From contig JAIRTF010000183.1 in assembly GCA_031255075.1 (NCBI GenBank), forward strand, positions 1-24,062: DNA of 24,062 bases, written 5' to 3'. Source of the stretch: Bifidobacteriaceae bacterium. Lineage in GTDB: Bacteria > Actinomycetota > Actinomycetes > Actinomycetales > WQXJ01. The position numbers and the translations under genes are program-made. Position 1 is the first letter of the stretch; every line of letters begins with the position of its first letter. Below are positions 1 to 6,825 of the stretch, one piece after another. The notes below the pieces were generated by a model. It saw only the letters and a list, made by a program, of their open reading frames with translations. It ran no database searches and had not been told where the DNA came from.

Positions 1-2
1 AA

Positions 3-833
3 CCCGCAGTTGCCGGAGCCTTTTACCCAGCAGACCGTGCTGAGCTATCTGGCCTGGTGAAGGGCCTGTTGCGGGAGGCCAAAGACCTTCCCGATGGGCA
101 GCCTGGGAGCTCCATCGCCGCCATCGTGGCGCCCCATGCCGGGTATGTCTACTCCGGGCCCACGGCCGCCATTGCCTATTCGGCGATCAGTGATCGGCCC
201 TTTGAGCAGGTGATCGTGGCAGGCCCCTGTCACTACGTTGGCACGCCATTTGTGGCGCTGGCGGGCGCTGACCGTTTCCGCACACCGCTGGGCGAGCTGC
301 CGCTCTGGGAACTCGGTGCTCAGCGAGCCGAGGCACTGTCAGAAGTGATTGTCAGCCCGGAAGTCCATGAGCGGGAGCACTCCTTGGAGGTCCAATTCCC
401 GTTCATCCAACTGGCGCTCGGTGTGGACGTGCCGATTTTGCCGCTGGCCGTCGGTTGGACGCATCCTGAAGGAGTGGCGGCGGTCCTGCGGGCGGTCTGG
501 CAAGAGCCGGAAACGCTCCTGGTGATCAGTTCGGATCTGTCCCACTACTTGTCCTACGAACAAGCAGTTGCCCAGGACCAAGAAACGATTGGCCAGGTGC
601 GCCGCCTGGCTGGGCCGCTGCGGTCAGACCAGGCCTGCGGTGTCCATCCGCTGAATGGCCTACTGGAATTGGCGCCGCAACGCGGCCTAACGGTTGACCT
701 GCTCGATTACCGCAACTCTGGCGACACCGCCGGTGACCGGTACCGGGTGGTCGGCTACACGGCCCTGGCCTTCAGCGAGCCGGCCGGCCACAGCAACGAA
801 GCCCAGCCCGGTGGTACCCCGGAAGCTAGTTAG
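3..833 (+). CDS. amrB: MEMO-family protein (AmmeMemoRadiSam system protein B), 5' partial
   Basis: MEMO homologue, first gene of the AmmeMemoRadiSam set. The reading frame is open to the left edge. The residues before the first internal GTG (position 57) read PAVAGAFYPADRAELSGLV, the typical MEMO N-terminus, so the true start lies a few codons outside the window and GTG 57 is not the start. Visible family features are APHAGYVYSGP, a GP-C-H motif, DLSHYLSY, a later ACG (the cysteine region) and the C-terminal SGDTAGDRYRVVGYTALAF. MEMO proteins resemble extradiol dioxygenases and bind metal through His and Cys; the bacterial reaction is not established. The stop is 9 bases before the AMMECR1 gene, so the two are surely co-transcribed. 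Cytosolic, with no signal peptide. The family call is secure; function is unknown. Confidence 0.93.
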   Translation, partial: PAVAGAFYPADRAELSGLVKGLLREAKDLPDGQPGSSIAAIVAPHAGYVYSGPTAAIAYSAISDRPFEQVIVAGPCHYVGTPFVALAGADRFRTPLGELPLWELGAQRAEALSEVIVSPEVHEREHSLEVQFPFIQLALGVDVPILPLAVGWTHPEGVAAVLRAVWQEPETLLVISSDLSHYLSYEQAVAQDQETIGQVRRLAGPLRSDQACGVHPLNGLLELAPQRGLTVDLLDYRNSGDTAGDRYRVVGYTALAFSEPAGHSNEAQPGGTPEAS

Positions 834-842
834 AGGAGAGCC

Positions 843-1469
843 ATGTCTGAGCCGTCAACCAGCCAAGCTAATTTGCCCGATGCCGCCGGGCCGGTCATGC
901 TCCGGTTGGCCCGCGAAGCCATTGAGGCCGGTCTGGCCGACCGCCAACCGCCCGAGCCCCAAGGTGAGGGCTTCCTTGACGAACCGGGCGCAGTGTTTGT
1001 GACGCTGACGCAGCGGGGATCGCTGCGGGGCTGCATCGGCTCGTTAGAACCGCACCGCCCACTCGGCCGGGATGTGCAGCAAAACGCCCAAGCGGCAGCC
1101 TTCGGCGATCCGCGTTTCAGCCCGCTCCGCCCCGAAGAACTGGACTTCACCCAAATTGAGGTTTCCGTTCTGTCCAAAGAGGAGCCGATCAACTTTACGG
1201 ACCGAGCTGACCTGCTGGAACAGCTGCGCCCCGGCATCGACGGCTTGGTGGTGCAGGCGGCGGGGCGTAGAGCCACCTTCCTGCCCCAAGTGTGGGACCA
1301 GCTGCCGCACAAGGGGCAGTTTGTCAGCCACCTGCTACGAAAGGCCGGCCTGCCGGACACCTATTGGGGCCCTGACGTGCGGGTTTGGCGCTACACCGTC
1401 CAAGCTTTCGAAGAGCCGGCAACGGACGCCACGGTGGACGATGCCGCCGCGCCCGCTCCCACCGAATGA
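843..1469 (+). CDS. amrA: AMMECR1-domain protein (AmmeMemoRadiSam system protein A)
   Basis: A 208-residue AMMECR1-fold protein. The hallmark LRGCIG motif is at residues 61-66, followed by the usual P-L-x-x-D-V-x-x-N-A-x-x-A-A-F-x-D-P-R-F segment. The start ATG has an AGGAG at 834-838, five bases upstream, directly after the MEMO stop. The C-terminal 20 or so residues are Ala/Asp/Thr/Pro-rich and outside the domain. The stop TGA at 1467-1469 overlaps the ATG of the radical SAM gene in an ATGA arrangement, implying translational coupling. The biochemical role of AMMECR1 proteins is unresolved; the conserved Cys in LRGCIG is thought to be functionally important. The family call rests on the motif plus gene context. 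Confidence 0.93.
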   Translation: MSEPSTSQANLPDAAGPVMLRLAREAIEAGLADRQPPEPQGEGFLDEPGAVFVTLTQRGSLRGCIGSLEPHRPLGRDVQQNAQAAAFGDPRFSPLRPEELDFTQIEVSVLSKEEPINFTDRADLLEQLRPGIDGLVVQAAGRRATFLPQVWDQLPHKGQFVSHLLRKAGLPDTYWGPDVRVWRYTVQAFEEPATDATVDDAAAPAPTE

Positions 1470-2656
1470 CCGGCCCCGTAGGCGGTGCCGGGGCCGCTGG
1501 CGCCAAGGACCTCGAAGCCGCCGGGCCAGGGCGCCAGAGTGATCTCGGCGCCTTTGACGGCGCTGGCCGCCCCGCTGCAGCGCCTCGAAAGGATCATCTC
1601 GCTGCCGACGCGGGTACCGCCGGCTTACCCGAGGCCCGGCATTGGCACGTCCAAGACGATGGCCGGGTCCAGTGCGACCTCTGCCCCCGCTATTGCCGTC
1701 TACGCCCAGGTCAGCGCGGATTCTGCTTTGTCCGGCAAAACGTAGACGGTGCCATGCGGCTGACCACCTACGGCCGCAGCTCGGGCTTCGCGGTGGACCC
1801 GATCGAAAAGAAGCCGCTGTACCACTTCCTGCCCGGATCCAAGGTCTTCTCATTCGGGACCGCCGGCTGCAACCTGGGCTGCAAGTTCTGCCAGAACTGG
1901 GAAATATCAACCGCTCGCGACATGGACCTGCTGATGGCCAAGGCCACGCCCGAGCAAATCGCCGCCGCCGCCAAACGGGCCGGCTGCGCCAGCGTTGCCT
2001 ACACCTACAACGACCCAGTCATCTTTACCGAATACGCGGTCGACGCGGCCCTGGCTGCTCGCGAAGCCGGACTGTTTAACATAGCGGTCAGCGCCGGCTA
2101 CATCACGCGCCCAGGAGCGGAGGATCTGTACGGCGCCATGGACGCCGCCAACATTGATCTGAAGAGCTTCTCGCCATCGTTCTACCGCCAAGTCACCGGC
2201 GGCCGGCTGGAAGTGGTTCAAGATACGCTGCGTTACCTGGTTCATGAAACTGACGTCTGGACTGAGCTGACCACGTTGGTGATTCCCGGCCTCAATGACT
2301 CAGAACAGGAGCTGGATCAGCTGACCAGGTGGGTGGCAGAGGAACTAGGCCCAGACGTGCCGCTTCATTTCTCAGCCTTCCACCCGGCTGCCAGGATGCA
2401 GGACCGCCCGCGAACGTCGCTCGCTACCTTGCGCCGGGCCCGCGGCATCGCCCTGGCTAACGGCCTGCGTTACGTCTACTTAGGCAACGTGTGGGACCGT
2501 GAGGGCTCTGTCACCATCTGCTCAGCCTGCCAGGCGGAATTGGTGGTCCGGGACGGCTACCAGTTGACGAAGCAGCGAATTGGCCCGGATGGACGTTGCC
2601 CGGATTGTGGCGTCCCAGTGGCTGGTGTCTGGGCACCGCCTCACTTGGCTGACTGA
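1466..2656 (+). CDS. amrS: AmmeMemoRadiSam system radical SAM enzyme
   Basis: A 396-residue radical SAM protein. The CX3CX2C cluster is C135, C139 and C142 (GCNLGCKFCQNW). An upstream cysteine set (C70, C73, C77, C87) resembles the N-terminal motif of this family, and a C-terminal pair of CX2C motifs (352/355 and 378/381) looks like a zinc ribbon or an auxiliary cluster. I chose ATG 1466 because it overlaps the AMMECR1 stop as ATGA; a longer in-frame opening from GTG 1385 lies inside amrA and is unlikely. The first 60 or so residues are Gly/Ala-rich and look unconserved, so a start further inside is possible. The substrate is unknown. Fixed genomic association with MEMO and AMMECR1 suggests it modifies one of them or completes a shared pathway. 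Confidence 0.92.
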   Translation: MTGPVGGAGAAGAKDLEAAGPGRQSDLGAFDGAGRPAAAPRKDHLAADAGTAGLPEARHWHVQDDGRVQCDLCPRYCRLRPGQRGFCFVRQNVDGAMRLTTYGRSSGFAVDPIEKKPLYHFLPGSKVFSFGTAGCNLGCKFCQNWEISTARDMDLLMAKATPEQIAAAAKRAGCASVAYTYNDPVIFTEYAVDAALAAREAGLFNIAVSAGYITRPGAEDLYGAMDAANIDLKSFSPSFYRQVTGGRLEVVQDTLRYLVHETDVWTELTTLVIPGLNDSEQELDQLTRWVAEELGPDVPLHFSAFHPAARMQDRPRTSLATLRRARGIALANGLRYVYLGNVWDREGSVTICSACQAELVVRDGYQLTKQRIGPDGRCPDCGVPVAGVWAPPHLAD

Positions 2657-2760
2657 CCGGTACGTTCGCGCGGCCGCAGAATCTTGACCACCGCGGCCAC
2701 CGCCCAACTGCCAAGCGCCACCACCGCGCTCCCGCACAGCACCCAGGCAGCCCATTCCAT
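2641..2760 (-). CDS. possible 39-residue single-span membrane peptide
   Basis: On the minus strand an ATG opens 39 codons reading M-E-W-A-A-W-V-L-C-G, then a hydrophobic run (SAVVALGSWAVAAVV), then a basic tail (KILRPRERTGQSAK). This is the layout of a small inner-membrane protein with the positive end inside. It overlaps the last 16 bases of the radical SAM gene in convergent orientation. No strong ribosome site is visible (weak purines about 7-10 bases upstream), and GC-rich sequence can give hydrophobic Ala/Val strings by chance. I do not recognise a family. Conservation of the ORF in relatives would decide. Confidence 0.35.
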   Translation of the reverse strand: MEWAAWVLCGSAVVALGSWAVAAVVKILRPRERTGQSAK

Positions 2761-2802
2761 GCCCGTATGTTATCCGGCCACCGCCGCCTGAGGCGCCAGA
2801 CC

Positions 2803-2944
2803 GGCCACCCACCCAAGGCTCGCTCCCCGCTGTTCCAGCCCATGGCCGTCGATGCCGCGCTGCACGCCCGGCTGGCCACCCGCCCAACGCTCGTTTCCCG
2901 CCGTCTCGGCTCATGGCCGTCGATGCCGCGCTGCACGCCCGGCT
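2803..2944. repeat. 71-bp tandem duplication (two copies)
   Basis: Copies span 2803-2873 and 2874-2944. By eye they match at 62 of 71 positions. The last 33 bases of each copy (2841-2873 and 2912-2944) are identical, while the first half has drifted. It lies downstream of ung (on the minus strand) and upstream of the small membrane ORF. Short ORFs cross it in several frames, giving repeated peptide strings, but none looks like a protein. Function unknown. Confidence 0.85.
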
Positions 2945-2945
2945 T

Positions 2946-2971
2946 GCCAGGCAAGTTGATGTTCGCCTGGC
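2946..2971 (-). terminator. hairpin at the end of ung
   Basis: GCCAGGC at 2946-2952 pairs with GCCTGGC at 2965-2971 (7 bp, 12-base loop), touching the ung stop codon. There is no U-run on the minus strand, as is common for actinobacterial hairpin terminators. It could instead only protect the mRNA end. Confidence 0.4.
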
Positions 2972-3651
2972 TAGGGCAGACGCCAGTCGATGGGCTGGGC
3001 GCCTTGTTCTACCAGCAAAGAATTGGCCCGGGTGAACGGCCGCGATCCGAAGAAACCCCGGCTGGCGGATAGGGGTGATGGATGTGGCGATTCGATTCGC
3101 GGCACATCGCCCAAGCGGGCACCCAAGTTGGCAGCATCGCGTCCCCACAAAATGGCCACCAGCGGCCCGCCACGCTTGACCAGTGCGTCAACGGCGAACT
3201 CGGTGATCGCCTCCCAGCCCTTGCCGCGGTGTGAGGCGGGCTTGCCCGGCTCAACGGTCAGCACGCGGTTGAGCAACAACACCCCTTGCTCAGCCCAAGG
3301 GGTCAGGTCCCCGGTTGATGGGGGCGGCAGCGCGGCATCGTCCTGGAGTTCTTTGAAAATGTTGCGCAGCGAACCGGGCAGCGGGCGGACACGCTGGTCC
3401 ACCGCGAAACTGAGGCCAATCGGGTGGCCAGGAGTGGGATACGGATCCTGGCCAACAACCAGTACCCGAACGTTCGCCAGTGGATAAGTGAAAGCCCGCA
3501 GCACGTTGGCCCCGGCCGGCAGATAGCTGCGTCCGGCCGCCAGTTCGTCCCGGAGGAAGCTGCCCATTGCCCTGATCTGTGGCTCGACTGGCGCCAGCGC
3601 CTCAGCCCAACCCTCCTCAATGATGTCGCCCAAAGGCGGCGGCGTATCCAC
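2971..3651 (-). CDS. ung: uracil-DNA glycosylase, family 1
   Basis: Removes uracil from DNA to start base-excision repair. With the GTG at 3651 the protein has 226 residues, the family's usual length, and begins VDTPPPLGDIIEEGW, aligning with the N-terminus of actinobacterial Ung. Motif A GQDPYPTPG carries the water-activating Asp at residue 69. The Leu-loop motif HPSPLSASRGFFGS has its His at about 190. The protein ends with the family's usual PIDWRLP. The frame stays open upstream to 3825, but that part overlaps the 3' end of the IS110 transposase and looks unrelated, so I reject it as coding. TTG 3657 is an alternative start. No clear Shine-Dalgarno is visible. The upstream promoter region may have been replaced by the IS insertion. 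Confidence 0.95.
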   Translation of the reverse strand: MDTPPPLGDIIEEGWAEALAPVEPQIRAMGSFLRDELAAGRSYLPAGANVLRAFTYPLANVRVLVVGQDPYPTPGHPIGLSFAVDQRVRPLPGSLRNIFKELQDDAALPPPSTGDLTPWAEQGVLLLNRVLTVEPGKPASHRGKGWEAITEFAVDALVKRGGPLVAILWGRDAANLGARLGDVPRIESPHPSPLSASRGFFGSRPFTRANSLLVEQGAQPIDWRLP

Positions 3652-3757
3652 GCTCAAGACATTACCGCGCTGGGCCCGTGCGTCAGACTCGGGGGCGCCC
3701 AGAGCTGCGCGGTGCAGAGGTGCGCCGAGTCCCTGAACGACCCTTCTATGGTTCTTG

Positions 3758-4801
3758 TCAAGCGTTGAGGGTGGCGTATTTGGTGAATTGTCGGTAGATG
3801 CTGCGGGCGAGGTAGCGTTTGGCATCCCGGTAGGAGAGCCCTTGGCTGGTCCGTTTTTCGAGGTAGGCGACTGCTTTCTCGTCGAATCGGAGCCTGGATT
3901 TGGCGATCATGTCGAGGGCTAGACTGAGTTTTCGGTCGCCGTGGCGGTTGAGGCCGTGACGGTGGGTGTTCCCGGACGAGGCTTCCAGCGGGTTGACGCC
4001 GGCCAGGGCCGCGAACGCGGCCTCGGAGCGGATGCGTCCATGGTGGGAGTATGCGGCGATGGCGCTACCGCAGGTGATGGGCCCGTAGCCGGGCTGGTCA
4101 GCCATCCCGGGGGTGAGTTGTTCGACCAGGGCGGCGATCTGCTGTTTGTTGTCTTTGAGTTCGGCGTCGGCAGCTGTGATGGCTTTGGCGAGGCGGGCGG
4201 CCTCGGCCCTGGCGGCGGCTTGATCTATCCGGTCGCATGGATGGCGCCGCCAGGCGGCTATGTGTTTGACCTGAGCCGGTTTGAGTGCCCGGCGGGCGTC
4301 GTACCCGAGGTCGGAGTAGCGGACGAGTGCTGTCAGGGCGTTGATGTTCGCGACGCGCTGCCGGTTGATCAGGTCTCTGGCGGCCAGCAGCACCCTGAGC
4401 GCGGACCTGGCGCCACCGGCCCGTACCTGAGCGAGGCGGTCGGCCTGGCAGGCTAGGGCGGTCCTGGCGGCGGCTTCGGCGTCGACCGGGTCGGACTTAC
4501 CTTTGGCGCGGCGGCTGGAGCGTTTCGGGGGCGCACGTCGCAGACCTCGATCCCGGCTCGGGCCAGGTCGCGGGCTATCCGGGCTCCGTGGGAACCGGTC
4601 CCCTCGATGGCGGCTAGGGCGTCGCCGGCGGTGTTGCGTTTGATCCAGGTGATCGCGCGGGCGTTGGCCGCCGGGGTGGTGTCGAACTGGCGGGTGGCCT
4701 CCACCGCCCCGGTCGGGGCGTGGATCACGCAGTGCGTATGAGTGCGGGCGTGGGCGTCCACCCCGACCACGTAGTCGAATTGTTGTGCCAGCCATGGTCA
4801 T
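3758..4801 (-). pseudogene. IS110-family transposase, broken by two compensating frameshifts
   Basis: DEDD-type recombinase of the IS110 family. Family residues are present but spread over two frames. The start ATG 4801, with an AAGGAAGG-like ribosome site about 8 bases upstream, opens in one frame. The N-terminal domain (VGVDAHARTHTH, then AAIEGTGSHG with the acidic residues) is in a second frame from about 4785 to 4530. The rest (KGKSDPVDAEAAA, then the C-terminal Tnp_20 region with ASSGNTHRHG carrying the likely serine nucleophile, ending YATLNA) is back in the first frame. One extra base near 4785-4792 and one missing base at the G-run 4527-4531 would explain this. Alternatives are initiation at GTG 4770 followed by a -1 ribosomal slip at the C-run, or sequencing error at homopolymers. 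Confidence 0.85.
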
Positions 4802-5000
4802 GGCTGTTGCCTTCCTTATCGACGATGGTCGAACGGGTCGGCTCCGGTCTGGCGCCTCACGTTTGACGGGGTCGCTCCTCGGCGGTTCTCTAACGAGTCA
4901 CACCGCGTCCTTAGCGGGGCGGTGGACAGCCTTCTATCAAGCCATCGGAGCAGCCAGGCCGGAGCCCGGCCCGCTCCGGGCGGAGGAGTCCGACTCAAGG
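3758..5000 (-). mobile_element. IS110-type insertion sequence, ends not resolved
   Basis: The transposase plus its upstream non-coding flank. IS110 elements lack long terminal inverted repeats and usually leave no clear target duplication, so I cannot place either end by eye. The right end lies near or below 3758, and the left end lies somewhere above 4801. The element separates ung from the accessory genes that follow. Confidence 0.6.
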
Positions 5001-5535
5001 CAACCGGGGGTAAACGCCGCCGGCGCCAGAAGTGCAATGAGTGTCACACCCGGACGCGCCAGGTCCAAGCCTGGCAGCCAACCCACAGGACCAGCCAACA
5101 ACCATTAGAGAGAGTGCAACACACGGCCTGCTGACACGGACTCTGCCCTCGCGTACCACATGGTGCCGCGACTCGACCCCTAGAGATGCCGCCACACCAA
5201 ATGGCAAACGGGGCGACAGCGTGACCGAGCTCGAGCAGTAAATCAAAGGGGGAAACAGCTGAATCACCATGTGGTACTTCGCGATGGGCTAAGAAAGGGG
5301 TCGGTCAAGAATGGCTCTGTGATGGTAACAACTGGAATACGCTCATCGATCCTATCGGCAGTCCCGCGACGACCATTGGATGGTGTGTCTGATTCACGCA
5401 GCTCTGAGCAACTTGCGAAGGAGCGCTTTGTCCTATACTCTCGGAAATAGTCGGCAGGATGCCGACGGGCTGGGTGTGCACTCCGAGGGTGGGCGCACTG
5501 AGTTCCCTTCAGAAAAGAGATGATAATCCACCGAA
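4802..5535. other. non-coding stretch: IS110 upstream flank and leader of the secreted-protein gene
   Basis: No convincing gene is present; the short ORFs here show no family features. The part next to the transposase (about 4802-5000) should be the element's non-coding end, where IS110 members encode a bridge RNA. It contains a perfect 7-bp hairpin (4959-4965 with 4973-4979, 7-base loop). The part from about 5250 is visibly less GC-rich and ends in a candidate promoter (TATACT at 5434-5439). Confidence 0.6.
5413..5439 (+). promoter_or_regulatory. candidate promoter of the I36 protein gene
   Basis: TATACT at 5434-5439 is a good -10 box. The best -35 in reach is TTGCGA at 5413-5418, giving a short 15-base spacer. 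It would leave a leader of about 90 bases before the ATG. The assignment is by eye only. Confidence 0.35.
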
Positions 5536-5946
5536 ATGTTGGCAATGAAGAAAGCAGCAGCGATCCTGATCTCGGTCCTAGCACTCACCGCGGCAGTGGC
5601 TGTCGCAGGGCCTGTCGAGAAGGCCCAAGCGGCGAGCAACTGCAATGCGACCCAAGCATGCTACTGGGACGGGTTCAACTTCACAGGCACTGGTCCGAAG
5701 GTGATGACGAAGTGTATCCGGTCGTTCGGGTATTACGGCTTCGACAACAAGGCCAGTTCAGTCTACAACAACGGAACACAGGACCATCTGTACGTCTACC
5801 TTGGGAACAACGCCACGGGCACTCGCGGAGTAGTTCTACGAGGTCAAGGAGGTAACCTTTCAGCGGTCTTCAACAATACGATCTCTTCGGCGTATTTCGC
5901 CAGCTATGACAAGGCGACGTACTGGAAGTCGACGACCTGCATCTGA
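5536..5946 (+). CDS. secreted peptidase-inhibitor I36-like (beta/gamma-crystallin fold) protein
   Basis: A 136-residue exported protein. Residues 1-33 form a signal peptide (MKK, then a hydrophobic Ile/Leu/Ala core, ending in A-Q-A). The mature part has four cysteines (36, 42, 60, 135), enough for two disulfides, and two crystallin-like repeats: ACYWDGFNFTGTG and, later, LYVYLGNNATGTRG, with FDNKASSVYNNG between them. This is the pattern of family I36, whose founding member SMPI from Streptomyces inhibits metalloproteases; most relatives are untested. ATG 5545 (MKKAA) is an equally good start. The ribosome site is weak. The lipoprotein gene follows after 9 bases, so the two are probably one transcript. 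Base composition is lower in GC than the flanking core genes, suggesting transfer. Inhibitor activity is inferred from the fold only. Confidence 0.72.
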   Translation: MLAMKKAAAILISVLALTAAVAVAGPVEKAQAASNCNATQACYWDGFNFTGTGPKVMTKCIRSFGYYGFDNKASSVYNNGTQDHLYVYLGNNATGTRGVVLRGQGGNLSAVFNNTISSAYFASYDKATYWKSTTCI

Positions 5947-5955
5947 CCTGGTCCG

Positions 5956-6825
5956 ATGACACAGCATGAGAATCGAAGCAAGGATCCCTGTCGCCGCCTA
6001 GTCGCTGGGTTGGCGGCAGGGAGCCTTGTGGTGCTCTTCACTGGGTGCTCTGGCGAGACCGCCAACGTGCCAACACTCGCGGATCATGAGCCGTCAGGTG
6101 TGTCGAGGCCGAGTGAGAGCGGGACGCCTGGCACCACGCTGGACACGATTGCTGGGCAGCATCAGTCGGCGGAGAAGCTGGCGAACTGCCTGGACGCACA
6201 AGGCATTGATGCCACGACGGAAGAGATTGAGGTGACTGGCTATCAGGGCCGGTTCCTAATCGTCATGCCGCAGCCCAAGTCGGACCGTTTTGCGGTGCGG
6301 GTGCCAGGTTCTATGGGGATGGCGTCCGCCGATTTTCCTCATGACATTTTCGATGACGATGGGAAGGCGATGCTCATTGATGGCGACCAGGACCTAACCT
6401 CGGTGTTTGAGGCCTGTATTGCATCTGCGGAGTACTTTGTCCCACAGGCTAAGTTTGATGCTGCCGAGGAAGAGATCTCGAAGCAGCTCATTGTTGAGGC
6501 TTCGAACGAATGGGCCACCTGCGCGCGTCGGATCGGCATGCCAGGCATACTGGATGCTCGAGTCAGTGTTGACAATTGGGAAACTGTACCGAGCGCTGTC
6601 ATACCCGCAGCAACCGATCAAGCGCTCTTCCGTGAAGTGCTTGAGCAGTGCCCGCCAGTGAACCCGAAACGTGAGATCGGTGGAGGAAATCTCTTTGAGG
6701 AATCTGGAGACGAGATTGCAGACCCAGCGATCAGCGTCGAGCCTGGTGACGATCCGCGTGCAGAGGGACTAATTGATCTATGGGATCAGGAGGTTGTCGC
6801 AATTTACGATAGTGCAAGGCGGTGA
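5956..6825 (+). CDS. predicted lipoprotein with four conserved-type cysteines
   Basis: A 289-residue predicted lipoprotein. A basic N-terminus and hydrophobic stretch end in the lipobox L-F-T-G-C (C31 would be lipidated), followed by a Ser/Thr/Pro-rich linker. Four further cysteines sit in short similar settings: ANC-L-D-A-Q-G (C78), EAC-I (C154), ATC-A-R-R-I-G (C189) and EQC (C232). The same arrangement occurs in the lipoprotein at 12029-12694, so I regard them as distant relatives. No catalytic motif is visible. It is 9 bases after the I36 gene with no clear ribosome site, suggesting coupling. A role at the cell surface with the secreted protein is inference. The acidic, AT-richer coding sequence differs from the core genes around it. 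Confidence 0.75.
   Translation: MTQHENRSKDPCRRLVAGLAAGSLVVLFTGCSGETANVPTLADHEPSGVSRPSESGTPGTTLDTIAGQHQSAEKLANCLDAQGIDATTEEIEVTGYQGRFLIVMPQPKSDRFAVRVPGSMGMASADFPHDIFDDDGKAMLIDGDQDLTSVFEACIASAEYFVPQAKFDAAEEEISKQLIVEASNEWATCARRIGMPGILDARVSVDNWETVPSAVIPAATDQALFREVLEQCPPVNPKREIGGGNLFEESGDEIADPAISVEPGDDPRAEGLIDLWDQEVVAIYDSARR

Noticed and set aside
2803..2944. Direct repeats considered as a CRISPR array
   Set aside because: Only two copies, tandem with no unique spacers, and no cas genes nearby.
3652..3825. N-terminal extension of ung
   Set aside because: It overlaps the transposase 3' end, lacks family similarity and would exceed the usual protein length by 58 residues.
3941..4456. 171-codon plus-strand ORF inside the IS110 transposase region
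   Set aside because: Antisense shadow; the minus strand carries the transposase motifs.
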